The translations under genes and the position numbers were made by a program. Below are positions 34,628 to 46,265 of a stretch of DNA of 64,000 nt, in pieces. The DNA is taken from positions 176,402,994 through 176,466,993 of the forward strand of contig NC_085141.1 of the NCBI RefSeq assembly GCF_024139115.2. The letters run 5' to 3'. Numbering within the stretch: position 1 is the first letter of the stretch; every line of letters begins with the position of its first letter. The notes beneath the pieces were generated by a model. It was not told the origin of the DNA. It ran no database searches and worked only from the letters and a program-made list of their open reading frames with translations. Origin of the DNA: Armigeres subalbatus. Taxonomy: Eukaryota > Arthropoda > Insecta > Diptera > Culicidae.

Positions 34628-36150
34628 TCATTAAGAATCATAAATCGCATGCTATGTTTTTTTCTTAAACCGGATTAAAGACTTCCACGGGGTGTCCGGA
34701 TTCCGTTCCGGATGTCCCGGGATGTTTCCTATGAATTCAAAGGGATCAATATTAATAGTAGGCCTCTGACTAATCTCATTTTATCTTTCACAAAAAAAAT
34801 GATATGGCTCATAATACATTTGAAGGTGTTCGACTATATGTCCTTAGCTAGAGCCCCGAGACGGGTTCCAGGGAACCCAAAACTGGCTATCATGCTTCCA
34901 AATTCGTTCAGAGGCATCGCAAATAAGTTTTCTCCATGATAAGGGTGTGAAAAAAAAACAATATTTTTACGAAAAAGAATTAAAAAAGCCAAAAAATGTC
35001 CTAAATGCTGAACCGACATGTCCAATTGATCGACCCTCTGAAACAATGATAATTTCCGACCTGTATCTGAAAATTACAAACAAATCGGTAAAAAATTGGG
35101 TGTGCAAAAGAGGTTTGGGATGCAAAGGTTAAAAGATTTAAATCTAGGAACTACCAAACTAAATTAAAATACTTTCCCAATCCGGATGTTTCGCCAATTC
35201 GCTGGTGACTTAAAAATTTCTTCAAAAACTAATTGTTTTTTTTTGCCTTTCTCGTATTTTCTCGTATTTTGACTCTAAATGTTGGATGTTCTAGCTTAAT
35301 CAAATGAGAGTCATTATGACATTCAATAATAAAATAATAAATTTAAAAAAAAGTATGTCACCTAAATATTAGAAAAAAAATATCAGTCTGGAGACAAAAC
35401 TGGCTCGCATAGTAACATCGGATCCGAGGCAAATCATTTTCCTTATTGCAATTCCCCCTTCCACTAGATCTAATCTAGTTTCCTTGATTCCAAAATGTGA
35501 CTAAACCGGCTAGTGTGATCTGATGGTCGCGATTTGCCGCTGACACAACAATTTACATCAATTTAGCTTTCATTCTATCCACTTGTCAGCGTTTGTACAC
35601 ATGTGCGCTCGGCTGTCAACGCAAATTGATTATACAACAGTAAACTGCGGGACGCAAACTTCGCCGTTCCGCGTAGAGTTTAGTCGGGCACTATTCTATC
35701 CCTTCGAGACGTTCCGGAATGGGTTTGAATCAATATATGGGGTGTTTCAAGGACAATTTTTATTATCTTCGTTGGTGCTGCAGGGCTGTTACGAATGGCG
35801 CGAATTTTCCAGACGTGACAATTAAGTAAATTACTGACGATTTGCTTTCCGTTCTTCACTTTGTTCGAAATGGATAGGTATCAAAAATATCTTTGCTCTG
35901 GAATGATATTGAGAGACTATAAATGTGGTGCATAATTTACTCATAATAGCCAAAAATGGATGGAAGTGCAATCAAAACAGAAATAGAAGTGGCCTGCATC
36001 TAAAACCAATGACAGAATATACGATTTTTTTCATTCTCCAATTCCTTCCGTGAATTCAAATTCATGTATTCCGGTAATTACTAATTCACTATAATGCATT
36101 TTAAGGTGAAACTGTCCAGAATCCAAATAATTTTCACTTCGCATTTTCAG
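34628..36150. other. Unassigned, with satellite-like words
   Basis: 34680-34900 has GTCCGGATTCCGTTCCGGATG and a satellite unit like that at 33816. The stretch 35540-35830 is GC-balanced and open for 80 codons from a TTG, but no domain or splice context supports a gene. Confidence 0.4.
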
Positions 36151-36159
36151 CGGCACTAA

Positions 36160-36300
36160 TCTCAAAACAAAAAGCAACGACCAACGAATAACTATCATCT
36201 TTTTATTTTAGCTTTGCTGCATCGCAGCAAGCATAGAATAATAGATGACAGCTGCTCATTGTTTCTTTTCTGAAAGTGGTGCCCTTGAAAACGCGAGGTG
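36160..36300. repeat. Diverged copy of the 36448 MITE
   Basis: The segment TTAGCTTTGCTGC.TCGCAGCA and GTGGTGCCCTTGAAAACGCGAG match the 36448 element in inverted order. Its ends are lost. Confidence 0.55.
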
Positions 36301-36447
36301 GAGTTAAATTGGATTACAAAAAGTTCGCCCTTAAAAATTCCATCAATTCAGAAAATTGATTTTATGTTATTTCAAAAAAACCTCTTATATTTCACTACAA
36401 GAATTATTCCTTGAAGAAAGTCAGATTATTTGATCAATTCCCATTAA

Positions 36448-36665
36448 GGACAATCCCCAATCCAAGGTTGAAAGTACTCGCGTTTTCTAGGGCACACCAC
36501 TCGATGCGGAATGCAACGCACAACTGTCATTTTTATTATTCCACGTATGCTGCGACGCAGCAAAGCTGAAATAATAAAAATGACAGTTGTGCGTTGCTTC
36601 CGTATTGAGTGGTGTGGCCTCGGAAACGCGAGTACTTTTAAACTAGGATTCTGTGATGCTTGTCC
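36448..36665. mobile_element. 218-bp palindromic MITE flanked by TTAA
   Basis: The two halves pair over most of their length: GTACTCGCGTTTTCTAGGGC on the left with GCCTCGGAAACGCGAGTAC on the right, and GCACAACTGTCATTTTTATT with its inverse in the centre. TTAA is at 36444-36447 and 36666-36669 with GGACA/TGTCC inside; a TA duplication with ends AGGACA is equally possible. Confidence 0.75.
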
Positions 36666-36669
36666 TTAA

Positions 36670-38638
36670 GAGTAATACATTTTCCAGAAATCTCGGTAAA
36701 TTACAGAAATTTAGAAAAAAATCCTTCAAAAATTTAGATGATTTTTATCAGATGTATGTTCCCGTAACACGGTAGATCACTTTTTCGTAGTGTGTTACGG
36801 TGTAAGATCTACCAAATAGAGCCCTAGCTTAATCCATTTTTCGAGCTAGGGCAATCAGTTGTGGTAATAAGGATTAATCGTATTTGGTCCTTGCTACCAT
36901 CAGCAGTGTTTGAGGTATAACAACATTAAGGCTCTATAAACCGTAATCAATCCGATAATGACGATGATTTTATTCGAATCCGCACTAATACTAACAAAGT
37001 TTTGAACTAAATTCAATATTTTGGGGCTATTTACGGACTTACCCTCCATCATAATATATTCATTGCATTTCCATATTAATTTTCATTTATCAAAACTAGC
37101 AGTTACTGAGGAATTGCTGGAAAAACGCTGAAAACTGCGTTTTTCCTTGGCCGATATTCGTATGTTCATCGAATGCATACTAACGTTCGAACGTTCGGAA
37201 CAAACACATACACACTCACTTGGGTTTTCACTTGATCTTTTCCCATTGTTTCCTTGATTTGATCACTTCTAAAACATATTCACTAACTGAGTTTCACATT
37301 TTTCTTCAATCTTGACTACCAATTAATTCACTTCACGCCCAAAAACTGTCAAAAACTGCTTTCCAAAAATCGAAGTGAGAGACAAATTTGACGACCGTAT
37401 TGTGAATGCAATAAAATGCGGAAGACTCAAATTCACTAGCGCAATAAGTGAAATGGTGAGTACAAAATCTACGCGATGCAACTTCATTCAATCCGAACAA
37501 TACAACTTATACGCCAGCCAATACGCAAACAAAGATGTGCATACACAAGAAAATAATCATCTCTTCACCGTTGCCAAATTTGTTTATTGGAAAAAGTCAT
37601 TGCTGTTTTTCGGACTGAACCATAAAACTAAAAATAAATATTTGAACATGTTATGTAAGCTTCTATTACATTCCAAGTGGAGTATACATTTTTTTAAACC
37701 GATAAATACCCATATATTTGATACACCATGAACATGTCTTATGATATAAAATAAACAATTCGTCAAGTCTGGCAACATTATGCATCAGCTGGCATATTTT
37801 TACCACCCCATTTCCACCCACCCCAGTTGTAAACAATATTTTATTTATCGCTGCTGCACTTTTCCGTACCAAATGCATCACTATTACAAACAAGTGATTG
37901 AGTCATTAATTTTCAAAACATTGTGATGGAGTCTTGAGCCTTAACTTTACCCTGCAGATAGTTGAAAGATTCGAATTCCCTTTCGTTTGAGGATAAACTG
38001 TATGCAACGGAAGCAAATTACCAGCAATTAGTTGAAAAAACCTGGGTGCCCATCCTAGGCTGCACTGATCGCTGAAAAATCGAGTTAGGGGCTTCAATGC
38101 GTACTAACTCTCTATCACATCATAGGATGGCCAATAAGTCACAAAAAATCGTACCGATTTTCTATCATTATCGTACCGGTTGCTGATTGGGTGAAAATGA
38201 CAATCGATTACTTGGATCAGCGGTGGCACATTTTCAGAAGGGTAGCTTATTGTTAACTTGGCCGTGGTGCTGCTGCATAAAATTGATATTCATAAAAATA
38301 TGGAAAAGTTTTTTTTATTGATTTTTTGTGTAAAATGAAATTATACTAGACTGTAAAAGATATCAACATGGTTTTCAAAGGTTATGTTATGTTAAATCAC
38401 TCGATTTGAAGCATCATTGATCACATTTTAACCATTTCACTCATCTAATTCTGCGTGAAAACTTGTTTCTGTTAGTACGTAACATCTTTTATGATAATAG
38501 AGCTAATAAACCATAGAGAAATACTGTCGCTGTCGTCACTGCCGAAATATTTTTTGCTGGCGAGGATAGGGCGTTAAATATCAATGAAGTAGAAATCAGT
38601 ACATTATGACAGATGTGTACAAAACATGTGTCTTCTGT
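36670..38638. other. Unassigned AT-rich sequence
   Basis: No gene could be supported. A 118-codon frame at 37375-37731 has no recognisable domain and AT-rich codon content. Confidence 0.45.
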
Positions 38639-38783
38639 ACTGCCGTAATCTGAAAATGTGACGTATACGCCATTTTCCAAAAATGGTGTTAACGAGAACT
38701 ACTCATCGAGCTCTTTAACAGAAAAATGGAAAACATGCATGTTGTAAAAAGGCTGTTACGTCACTTTTCCAGATTACGGCAGT
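38639..38783. mobile_element. 145-bp MITE, TIR ACTGCCGTAATCTG
   Basis: Left ACTGCCGTAATCTGAAAA and inverted right ACTGCCGTAATCTGGAAAA, followed on both sides by GTGACGTA. The terminus is akin to the hairpin at 5672. The target duplication is unclear. Confidence 0.75.
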
Positions 38784-39416
38784 GTAGTTTACTACCTCTA
38801 TTTTTGTGATGAATGATGGAAGAAATGAACGAGAATACATCATTTATCATAAAACACATTTGGAAGCACTGGCCACCACCTCATCGAAGTAACCGACTGA
38901 AGAAACAACAAGGCAGTCAAAATTGATTTGTCACATCCTATCCTATCTGTTCATGAACTGTTAACAATGGTAGTGAGGGGAACACACTGAAATTCTTGTT
39001 ACTGAACAAATTCTTTAGCTAGAAATAGTTTTGTAGATAGAGAAAGAAAAAAAAACAAATTTGAGTGATTTGAGATTTGAGAGGCTGATTTTCTCACTAA
39101 AAGACACAATCCTGGGGGTGCTTTTTTTCCTGGGCCAGTCTAATGGGGTTGCTCTCCGTGAAAGGTCTAAATAGCGGGACCTTGACATAATGCTTTTGAG
39201 AAAACAAAACAAGAACTATGTCTAAAACTCGATTATGCATTTGCACAACATGTGATAGATTTAGTTCGCACAACATGTGATAGTTTAGTTGATGAAACCA
39301 AATTCCCAGCACCGCGCACGTAGCCGAACTCTTTCAATACATTTTCAGAACCAACTCTTTCATATGTATGTTTGTACAAACGCCAACCAAGTAGGATGAG
39401 TATTTAGTTCTGACAC
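38784..39416. other. Unassigned sequence
   Basis: Nothing supportable; a CGCACAACATGTGATAG word is tandemly repeated near 39245 and 39270. Confidence 0.4.
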
Positions 39417-39419
39417 TAA

Positions 39420-39879
39420 GGGTCTGTTCACAAATTACTACTGGGTACTACAAAATGTTACGCATAACGAGAATGAAATTTTTTTGAATATTTTTTTAAT
39501 CACTGATTGAAGTAATTCCAGTTTATCGTTATCGTATATTATTAGACATTATCGAAATCAAGCATGCTGACATAGCGGGACTGATATGCGTAAAAATACC
39601 AAGCGAATATTGTATTACTCGACACCACAGTTCCGCAAAACTATGTAAATGGTTATGATCGCAAATTCTATTTTCATTTCTACTAGCTGCATTTTTGATC
39701 ATGTGCCGTCCCTATTCTAACAGTTTTCAAAAAATACCAAAACACTGCCATTAAAATTTTCATAGTTACGCGTTATATGGGGGAGGGAGGGGGTACCAAA
39801 AATGTTACTTTTTGTTACGAGGGGGAGGGAGGGGGTCAAAAACTTGGATTTTTGCGTTACGTAATTTGTGAACAGACCC
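39420..39879. mobile_element. 460-bp MITE, TAA duplication
   Basis: Ends GGGTCTGTTCACAAATTAC perfectly inverted, TAA on each side (39417-39419 and 39880-39882), and internal GTTACG words with a GAGGGGGAGGGAGGGGG run near 39820. PIF/Harbinger-like by target site. Confidence 0.85.
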
Positions 39880-40184
39880 TAAGGATACGAGTAACGCTAC
39901 AATAGATCTAATAACTGGTCGCAGTGGCACATCCGAACAGGAAAAAATCAGATTTGAAATTTAGATGGAATCTTTCTTGAAATTTGAGAAAATTTCCGGA
40001 CGGATTTCTAACAAACACAGAAAAATCCACTTCAGATATTCAGATATTCGGGACACAAGAATTTAGTCGGGTTACATGCTTTATGATAGTTGAGAATGGT
40101 ATTAATGAGTTGACCTTTCCCGTTAAAAATTAATCTCGTTTTATTGTCTCAATAAAGTATTTGACTTATTCAAGGCTACCTTTG

Positions 40185-40358
40185 TGTGCAATTCAACATC
40201 GCGCATATTTGTCACCCATCATGTTTGTACTGCTGCACTCGCGAGGAAGATGGGATCGACCGGCCGTGAATGTGTATACTCACGATGACTGACAGGATCT
40301 GTCATTTGACACATGCATGATAGGCCTGTTTATGATAATAGGCCTGTCCAATGCCACA
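40185..40358 (-). repeat. 3' LTR (on - strand)
   Basis: 174 bp, TG...CA. No difference from the other LTR could be seen. Confidence 0.85.
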
Positions 40359-40360
40359 CA

Positions 40361-40375
40361 TCTCCCCTCTTCTCC
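40361..40375 (-). promoter_or_regulatory. Polypurine tract
   Basis: GGAGAAGAGGGGAGA on the - strand, two bases before the LTR; the expected primer for plus-strand synthesis. Confidence 0.65.
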
Positions 40376-40939
40376 AAAAAAAAATGCATTGACCCTTTTC
40401 TTCTGCATGAAAAAAATAACACCTACGACATATTATGTATCATCCGGTTACTCTCTCATCATGATACAAAAGCATCTTGTAGCAAACAATCATTCCCGGC
40501 ACTCCATTGTATTGCGTGCATCTCATTTCATAATCGAAGAACACACTTAAATGGTGGCTCACATAAATATGGGAAACCACTCTGAAGGAACTACCATGCA
40601 GTGGGCGTCTCGACTCTCAATTCTACTCACAACTCGTGAAGTAACATTTCACGTGTACTTCAAATCACTACCACTACTTCTACTTTTTTCGAGCACACGT
40701 CCAATGCACTGTGCATTCACATTTGTGAAACAACTAGCAACAAAAACCAGATACCGTAACATCGATGAACAGCTCCAAATCATGGCCGAATATCTTATAT
40801 CAGTTAAATCAATCCTCTTGTGTACCTGTGACATTTCGGATCCACAACACCAAACTACTTGTAGGTCTTCGACCATCGCTGAGCAAGATACTCTTGCTTG
40901 GCTGAACTGTGATCACTCTGATCAATAATAACACCGTTC

Positions 40940-41640
40940 TTCTTGCGGGCGTCCCACCAACGCAGAGGAAGAAATACTTGAATGCGGGCGTCCCACCACG
41001 CAGAATTGTGATCACTCTGATCCACAATAACACCATTCTTCTTGCGGGCGTCCCACCAACGCAGAGGAAGAAATACTTGAATGCGGGCGTCCCACCACGC
41101 AGAATTGTGATCACTCCGATCCACAATAACACCATTCTTCTTGCGGGCGTCCCACCAACGCAGAGGAAGAAATACTTGAATGCGGGCGTCCCACCTCGCA
41201 GAATTGTGATCACTCTGATCCACAATAACACCATTCTTCTTGCGGGCGTCCCACCAACGCAGAGGAAGAAACACTTGAATGCGGGCGTCCCACCACGCAG
41301 AATTGTGATCACTCCGATCCACAATAACACCATTCTTCTTGCGGGCGTCCCACCAACGCAGAGGAAGAAATACTTGAATGCGGGCGTCCCACCTCGCAGA
41401 ATTGTGATCACTCTGATCCACAATAACACTATTCTTCTTGCAGGCGTCCCACCAATGCAGAGGAAGGAACACTTGAATGCGGGTGTCCCACTACGCAGAA
41501 TTGTGATCATTCCGATCCACAATAACACCGTTCTTCTTAGGGTAGTCCCATCAACGCAGAGCAAGAAACACTTGAATGCGGGCGTCCCACCACGCAGAAT
41601 TGTGATCATTCCGATCCACAATAACACCATTTCTTTATTG
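40940..41640. repeat. 99-bp tandem repeat, about 7 units
   Basis: The unit begins CTTGCGGGCGTCCCACCAAC; starts at 40942, 41041 and 41140 give a period of exactly 99. A half-unit echo (GCGGGCGTCCCACC twice per unit) shows an older internal duplication. Because 99 is divisible by 3, frames stay open on both strands for about 260-285 codons. No family is recognised in either translation, so I read these as repeat-driven, though a repeat protein cannot be excluded. Confidence 0.9.
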
Positions 41641-42008
41641 AACTCTGTCGCTCCCCGAGACAACGCATGTGCAAACGGTTCTTCCTTTTCATAGTTTTGT
41701 CTTTTATTCTTCTTCTTATTATAGTTGATCGACCTTTCATAGCGCTATAAGTGTTTTCAATTCGCGAAAGTGTTTTTATGTTTCACCATGGTTTTCATAT
41801 CGAAGTAAAACACATCCATAACTATATAATATCAGGCATCACGGCTATGTTCGAATACTCTTCAAAAGGGAGAAATCTTCGAAAATCAAAGGTAATTCAA
41901 AATATTGTATTCAAGATGCTAGATGCATCTGATAGTTCGTGGTAGCGTTTGGCTGAATGCAGATGACATTACATTTTCTCTTCGCAGGTCACATCCCAAA
42001 TTGCACCT

Positions 42009-43281
42009 CAAGGGGCGTCTCACATAGATTAGATTGAATATATTTACTGAAAATCAATCAAGTAACCAAAGCGACTTTATTTCGATTTAATCGAAACTAA
42101 ACAAAGGTGCATTTGATGATTTTAGCAACGCTACAAATACAACTGTCAAATATAATATTGACAGTGCTTGTAAACATGTTTCATATACAGAAGTTTATTT
42201 GAAAAAAGAGGGATCTAACGTAAATCAATCAGCATTCAGTGTCTCAAATCAATCATTTCGTACGTTTTAGGTTCTTTATTTATGACTAATAAATTTTCAT
42301 GCTTAAAATTATTTATTTTGGATACATAAACTCATGTCACGGAAGCGCATTTGTTTCGCACAAGCTATCTTGCATCGGATTTTTCTATTATCTATTTTAT
42401 CGAAATTGGCTTTGAAATATTAGCGAGTAGCTTTGAGTTTTGTATAAATTAACAGATCTTTTTTGTGATTGTATTCCCAACAGTTCATTCTAACTTAGTT
42501 GTTGTTTAAATACTTATTCAATACTATACAATAAATTACCGAAGCTGCGCTTCTCAAAAACATCTCTATACTGACTCAAAGGATCGTCATCCAATAAGCA
42601 GTAATCGACATTTACTGGTCCCTGGTCAGTACTAAGTTGTTTAGGAGCAAAATAATCCTTCGAAGAAAAGAAAAAGATATCTATACTACAGTAAATATAT
42701 GATTTATTATTCGAAATCGAAGTCAAGTGGCCGAAATGTACCAAGTACCGCCACAAATCTAAACCTACTAACCAACGCTCTGGAACTAAGGGTCAGAAGT
42801 TCGAAAACTAACATAACTATTTTGAAAAGCCGCGCTTCAGGCCATAGAAGACATTCAAAGAATTTCACATGAGAAAACATCAGGGTATTTTTACAGGATT
42901 CCAAGAAAATTGCGAGTTATTTTATGGGGTTCCTTCAGGTGATAATCCATGGCAATATTATATCATGTATCATGTATCAATAATATCATGTCCAATAATG
43001 CCTAAAATGAAAAATAAGCTTTTAATAAAAGATGTAAATTCCTAATAAATTGGAAAATTTGGAAACTTCGCCATTTTTTTCTGTTGTTTAGAAAATAAAC
43101 AACTGAAATAATGTCATTGGTAACGAGTAAAACCGATGTTTGCTTGGATAAAAACTACAGATTAGTTCTGTCAAACCAGTGGAAGGTGCGTTGCAATAAT
43201 GATCAAACAATACCATTCGCATCAAATCGACTTTATTTCGATTGAAATTCGCTGCGATCGATAGCTGTGAGACACCCCTTG
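42009..43281. mobile_element. 1273-bp hAT-like element with 8-bp duplication
   Basis: Perfect-class ends CAAGGGGCGTCTCACA and inverted CAAGGGGTGTCTCACA, with the 8-bp duplication TTGCACCT at 42001-42008 and 43282-43289. Subterminal ACTTTATTTCGATT words occur near both ends. There is no transposase. It is inserted in the LTR element at 40185-44044. Eight-base duplications fit hAT (P-type elements also make 8 bp). Confidence 0.85.
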
Positions 43282-43850
43282 TTGCACCTTCAATTTTTCC
43301 AAAGGATAGCCAACCTTAGCCAACCTCATAGCCAACACTAGCCATCAACAAAGTAGAAAATTTCTGTAACACTTTCCAATCCATTGCACATTCAAAGAAC
43401 TGTACGAATACGTGTTCTTGATAATTCAAACTATTGTAATAAAAAAACATTTAAACATTATAACATTTAGTTTCAAAATGAACTTGTTTTGAAAATAAAA
43501 CTCAGAAGTTTTTTTATTGGTGTATTTAAGTTTATCACCAATCACACACTTGATTAATTCATTAACAATCAAATAAAACCGGCCAGATCGTATCTAATAA
43601 ACTACTTCTCTTAACAAATTGAAAGAGACCGGCAAACAAGCATATCTTTTTGCGTTCCCTTTTCCGCAGAAATAACTCCGTTTGACATAGTAATAAAGAG
43701 TGTTTACAAAAAACTAAAACATAATCGTTACTCTTCTTACCGATGCAAAAAGCTCCGCTGCCTTCACTTTTTCGGCTACGTCCGAAATTGTTTTTTTTCA
43801 CACACTTCTATAAACATGATGGGTGACTTCATGCGAAATATGTTTATGCA

Positions 43851-43868
43851 CTCCTGGCAGGATCGCCA
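43851..43868 (-). promoter_or_regulatory. Primer-binding site
   Basis: TGGCGATCCTGCCAGGAG on the - strand, two bases inside the 5' LTR. It fixes the element's orientation. Confidence 0.7.
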
Positions 43869-43870
43869 AA

Positions 43871-44044
43871 TGTGCAATTCAACATCGCGCATATTTGTCA
43901 CCCATCATGTTTGTACTGCTGCACTCGCGAGGAAGATGGGATCGACCGGCCGTGAATGTGTATACTCACGATGACTGACAGGATCTGTCATTTGACACAT
44001 GCATGATAGGCCTGTTTATGATAATAGGCCTGTCCAATGCCACA
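43871..44044 (-). repeat. 5' LTR (on - strand)
   Basis: 174 bp, apparently identical to 40185-40358. Confidence 0.85.
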
Positions 44045-44372
44045 CTGCAAACGGTTCTTCCTGGCACTTTGCCTATCATATTTGTTGAAGCCTCAAACTA
44101 TTAAAAAAAAAAACAAAACAATTTCTACACATGTGACCTGAATAAATTGTCTGACATTAGTTCAAAATCTGGCGAATGTTAGGAACCCTTAAAAGACTGA
44201 GACGACACTTTGACCATACTTTTGGTCATAACTTTTGATGCCGTGGGTTGATTTTCGGAATTTTTGTAGTTTAAAAAAGAGGAATAACAGCACTTTCAAA
44301 TGCCGTTACAAAATTTTGGTTCAGAGATTCCAGTCCGGAGAAATAAACGGAAATGTAGGGTACACCTCACAT

Positions 44373-44890
44373 ACAGGGTGTTCAATAAGTTCGAATACAC
44401 TTTCAAAAAATGTTTAAAAATTGAGAATAAATTATTTCTTTTCCCGGTTCCATTTTATTGTAACTATTGTTTATAAGGAACGTTTGTAACATTTCTATTA
44501 GAATGATCTCTAGTTTGTACTTCTTCACTAGCTTCAAACGTTTCTAAAACCCTTTGCAAGCGGCACCCACGGTCTGCATTTGCATTTCGTTCCAGATTTT
44601 GAGAATTACTTCTTGAACTGGTCCAAGTTACTGACCTTGTATTCGTACAGCTTTAACATAATAAAGGACCAAACAAGAAAGTTGGGAGGGTTCAAATCCG
44701 GGAAGCTGGGAGGTCGCAAAATGTTGTCTAAAAAGTCGATGAAATTGTCCCCATATTAGGATTAAATCACATTTTCCGTGCATAAAGGGTTATCGTCATA
44801 TTGGAACACGTAGGGCTCATCTGCGTCTTAGAACCGGGCCACTGGGGGCATAAATCATCCCTGAAAGCTCAGTTTTGTAGTACGCCGCAA
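44373..44890 (-). pseudogene. Tc1/mariner transposase C-terminal relic
   Basis: The - strand reads DNFIDFLDNILRPPSFPDLNP then FLVWSFI (split here only for length): the conserved WPPxSPDLNPxDxxVW block around the third catalytic residue of mariner-type transposases. Stops follow soon after. An end-like ACAGGGTGTTCAATAAGTTC sits at 44373; its partner is not found. Confidence 0.7.
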
Positions 44891-45007
44891 TGATTTTGAC
44901 CTTCAAAAACGGCTATTTACGATACCCCAATCAATTTTCAAAGTGCGTAATAAACACACAACAAGTGACAGAATGCTAACATCACACATCCGTTAGCGTA
45001 TATATTA

Positions 45008-45768
45008 GGGTGGTTCAAAAAATCGATTTTGCTCCACAGTGCTCATCTGATTCATTATCGTGTTCTGAGTGGCCTCTGAAAATTTGAGCTCATTTGGATT
45101 AAAACTGATTTAGCACAAGCGATTTCAAGTTTGCATGGGAATTAGTATGGGGAAATTTATTTTTTCAGTATACTGTAAATGACGCTTCCGCATTAGGCGC
45201 AGGTTAAAAGAAAACCTACATAGCTAAAAGGAATACTCAACAGCTTTCACCCAACGAAAACCGCATGTTGATTGATCGCCCCAGTAATTAGTAATCGATT
45301 TTAATACAGGTTGCGAATCTTTAGTCATGATCGTTAAACTTCTTTGAGGGCATCACTGAAATGTGCAGCGCAACATAGTAGCCTGGATTTGTGTGTGCTA
45401 TCTTTCGCGCCACGAGCAGCAATGTTGCCTGTTGAGGAGTTATGCAATTAGCTCCAGAAAACCACGGTATAGATTAAATTCGATTACTAATTATTGGAAC
45501 GATCAATTAAAATGCGGTTTTCACTGAGTGAAAGATGTTGAGTATTCCTTTTAGCTATGTAGGTTTTCTTTTAACCTGCGCTTAATGGGGAAGCGTCATC
45601 AACAGTATAATAAAAAATAAATTTCCCATACTAATTTGCATGCAAACTTGAAATCGCTTGTGCTAAATCAGTTTTAATCCAAATGAGCTCAAATTTTCAG
45701 AGGACCCTCAGAACATGATAAAGAATCAGATGAGCACTGTGGAGCAAAATCGATTTTTTGAACCACCC
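45008..45768. mobile_element. 761-bp fold-back element, TA duplication
   Basis: Arms of roughly 250-300 bp pair almost throughout, starting GGGTGGTTCAAAAAATCGAT at both ends, with TA outside each. The loop (about 45300-45480) carries no frame. Transcripts would form a very long hairpin. The inverted match continues about 15 bases outside the TA sites (CGTTAGCG...TATATA). Confidence 0.85.
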
Positions 45769-45924
45769 TAGTATATATACCGCTAACGCTGACACCAATA
45801 CTAATACAGAATATGTACATTGGGCTGTAGTCAATTGTATTCTAATAAAAATAGCCGGATATCGATATCGGTGAATCAATAGACTTATATTGACAACTAC
45901 GTCCAATATTCCGGGACCGGAATC

Positions 45925-46135
45925 ACGGGTATCGGGTTCCGGAGGACCAAATCCAAATTTCAGAGAACCATACCATCGAATTATACTGCCGCGACGAGAT
46001 ATGGCCAACGAAACTATAATCGGACCGTTTTGGGCACATGTGACCACTCTGGCACATGTTCCGGTACGCCACTATCCGGTTCCGGAGGACCAAATCAAAA
46101 TTTCCAAGAACCACTGCCGTGACGGTATATGATCA
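45925..46135. repeat. Two satellite units, period about 150 bp
   Basis: GGTTCCGGAGGACCAAATC followed by AAATTTC..GAACCA occurs at about 45929 and 46079. Part of a CCGG-rich dispersed satellite. Confidence 0.6.
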
Positions 46136-46265
46136 GAGAAAGTAAATTCGAACCATTTTTGGCATTTAAAAGTGCTACTATTCCCCTTTATAAATTCCGC
46201 CAATCGGCCCACGGCGTCAAAAGTTATGACCAAAAGTATAGTCAAGTCCCAGTCTTTTAAGGGTT

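Larger units (their letters stand above)
40185..44044 (-). mobile_element. Non-autonomous LTR retrotransposon with identical LTRs
   Basis: Two 174-bp direct repeats (40185-40358 and 43871-44044) appear identical by eye and read TGTGGCATTGG...GAATTGCACA on the - strand. Two bases inside the - strand 5' LTR is a primer-binding site, TGGCGATCCTGCCAGGAG (43851-43868). Next to the 3' LTR is a purine tract, GGAGAAGAGGGGAGA (40361-40375). The interior encodes no gag or pol; it holds a 99-bp tandem array and a 1.27-kb hAT-like insertion. Identical LTRs imply recent transposition, so proteins must come from elsewhere. No 5-bp target duplication is visible. Confidence 0.85.
44184..46265. mobile_element. 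2.1-kb element with about 80-bp TIRs
   Basis: The left end AACCCTTAAAAGACTGAGAC and inverted right end AACCCTTAAAAGACTGGGAC continue in match through CATACTTTTGGTCATAACTT and GCCGTGGG. Inside are a mariner relic, a 761-bp fold-back and a short satellite. No flanking duplication was fixed. Confidence 0.65.

Noticed and set aside
35583..35825. 80-codon frame in a GC-balanced patch
   Set aside because: Starts with TTG, lacks splice context or domain. Left as unassigned.
40809..41694. Frames of 261 and 284 codons as a real gene
   Set aside because: They are on opposite strands of the same 99-bp array and end where the array ends, so most likely repeat-driven.
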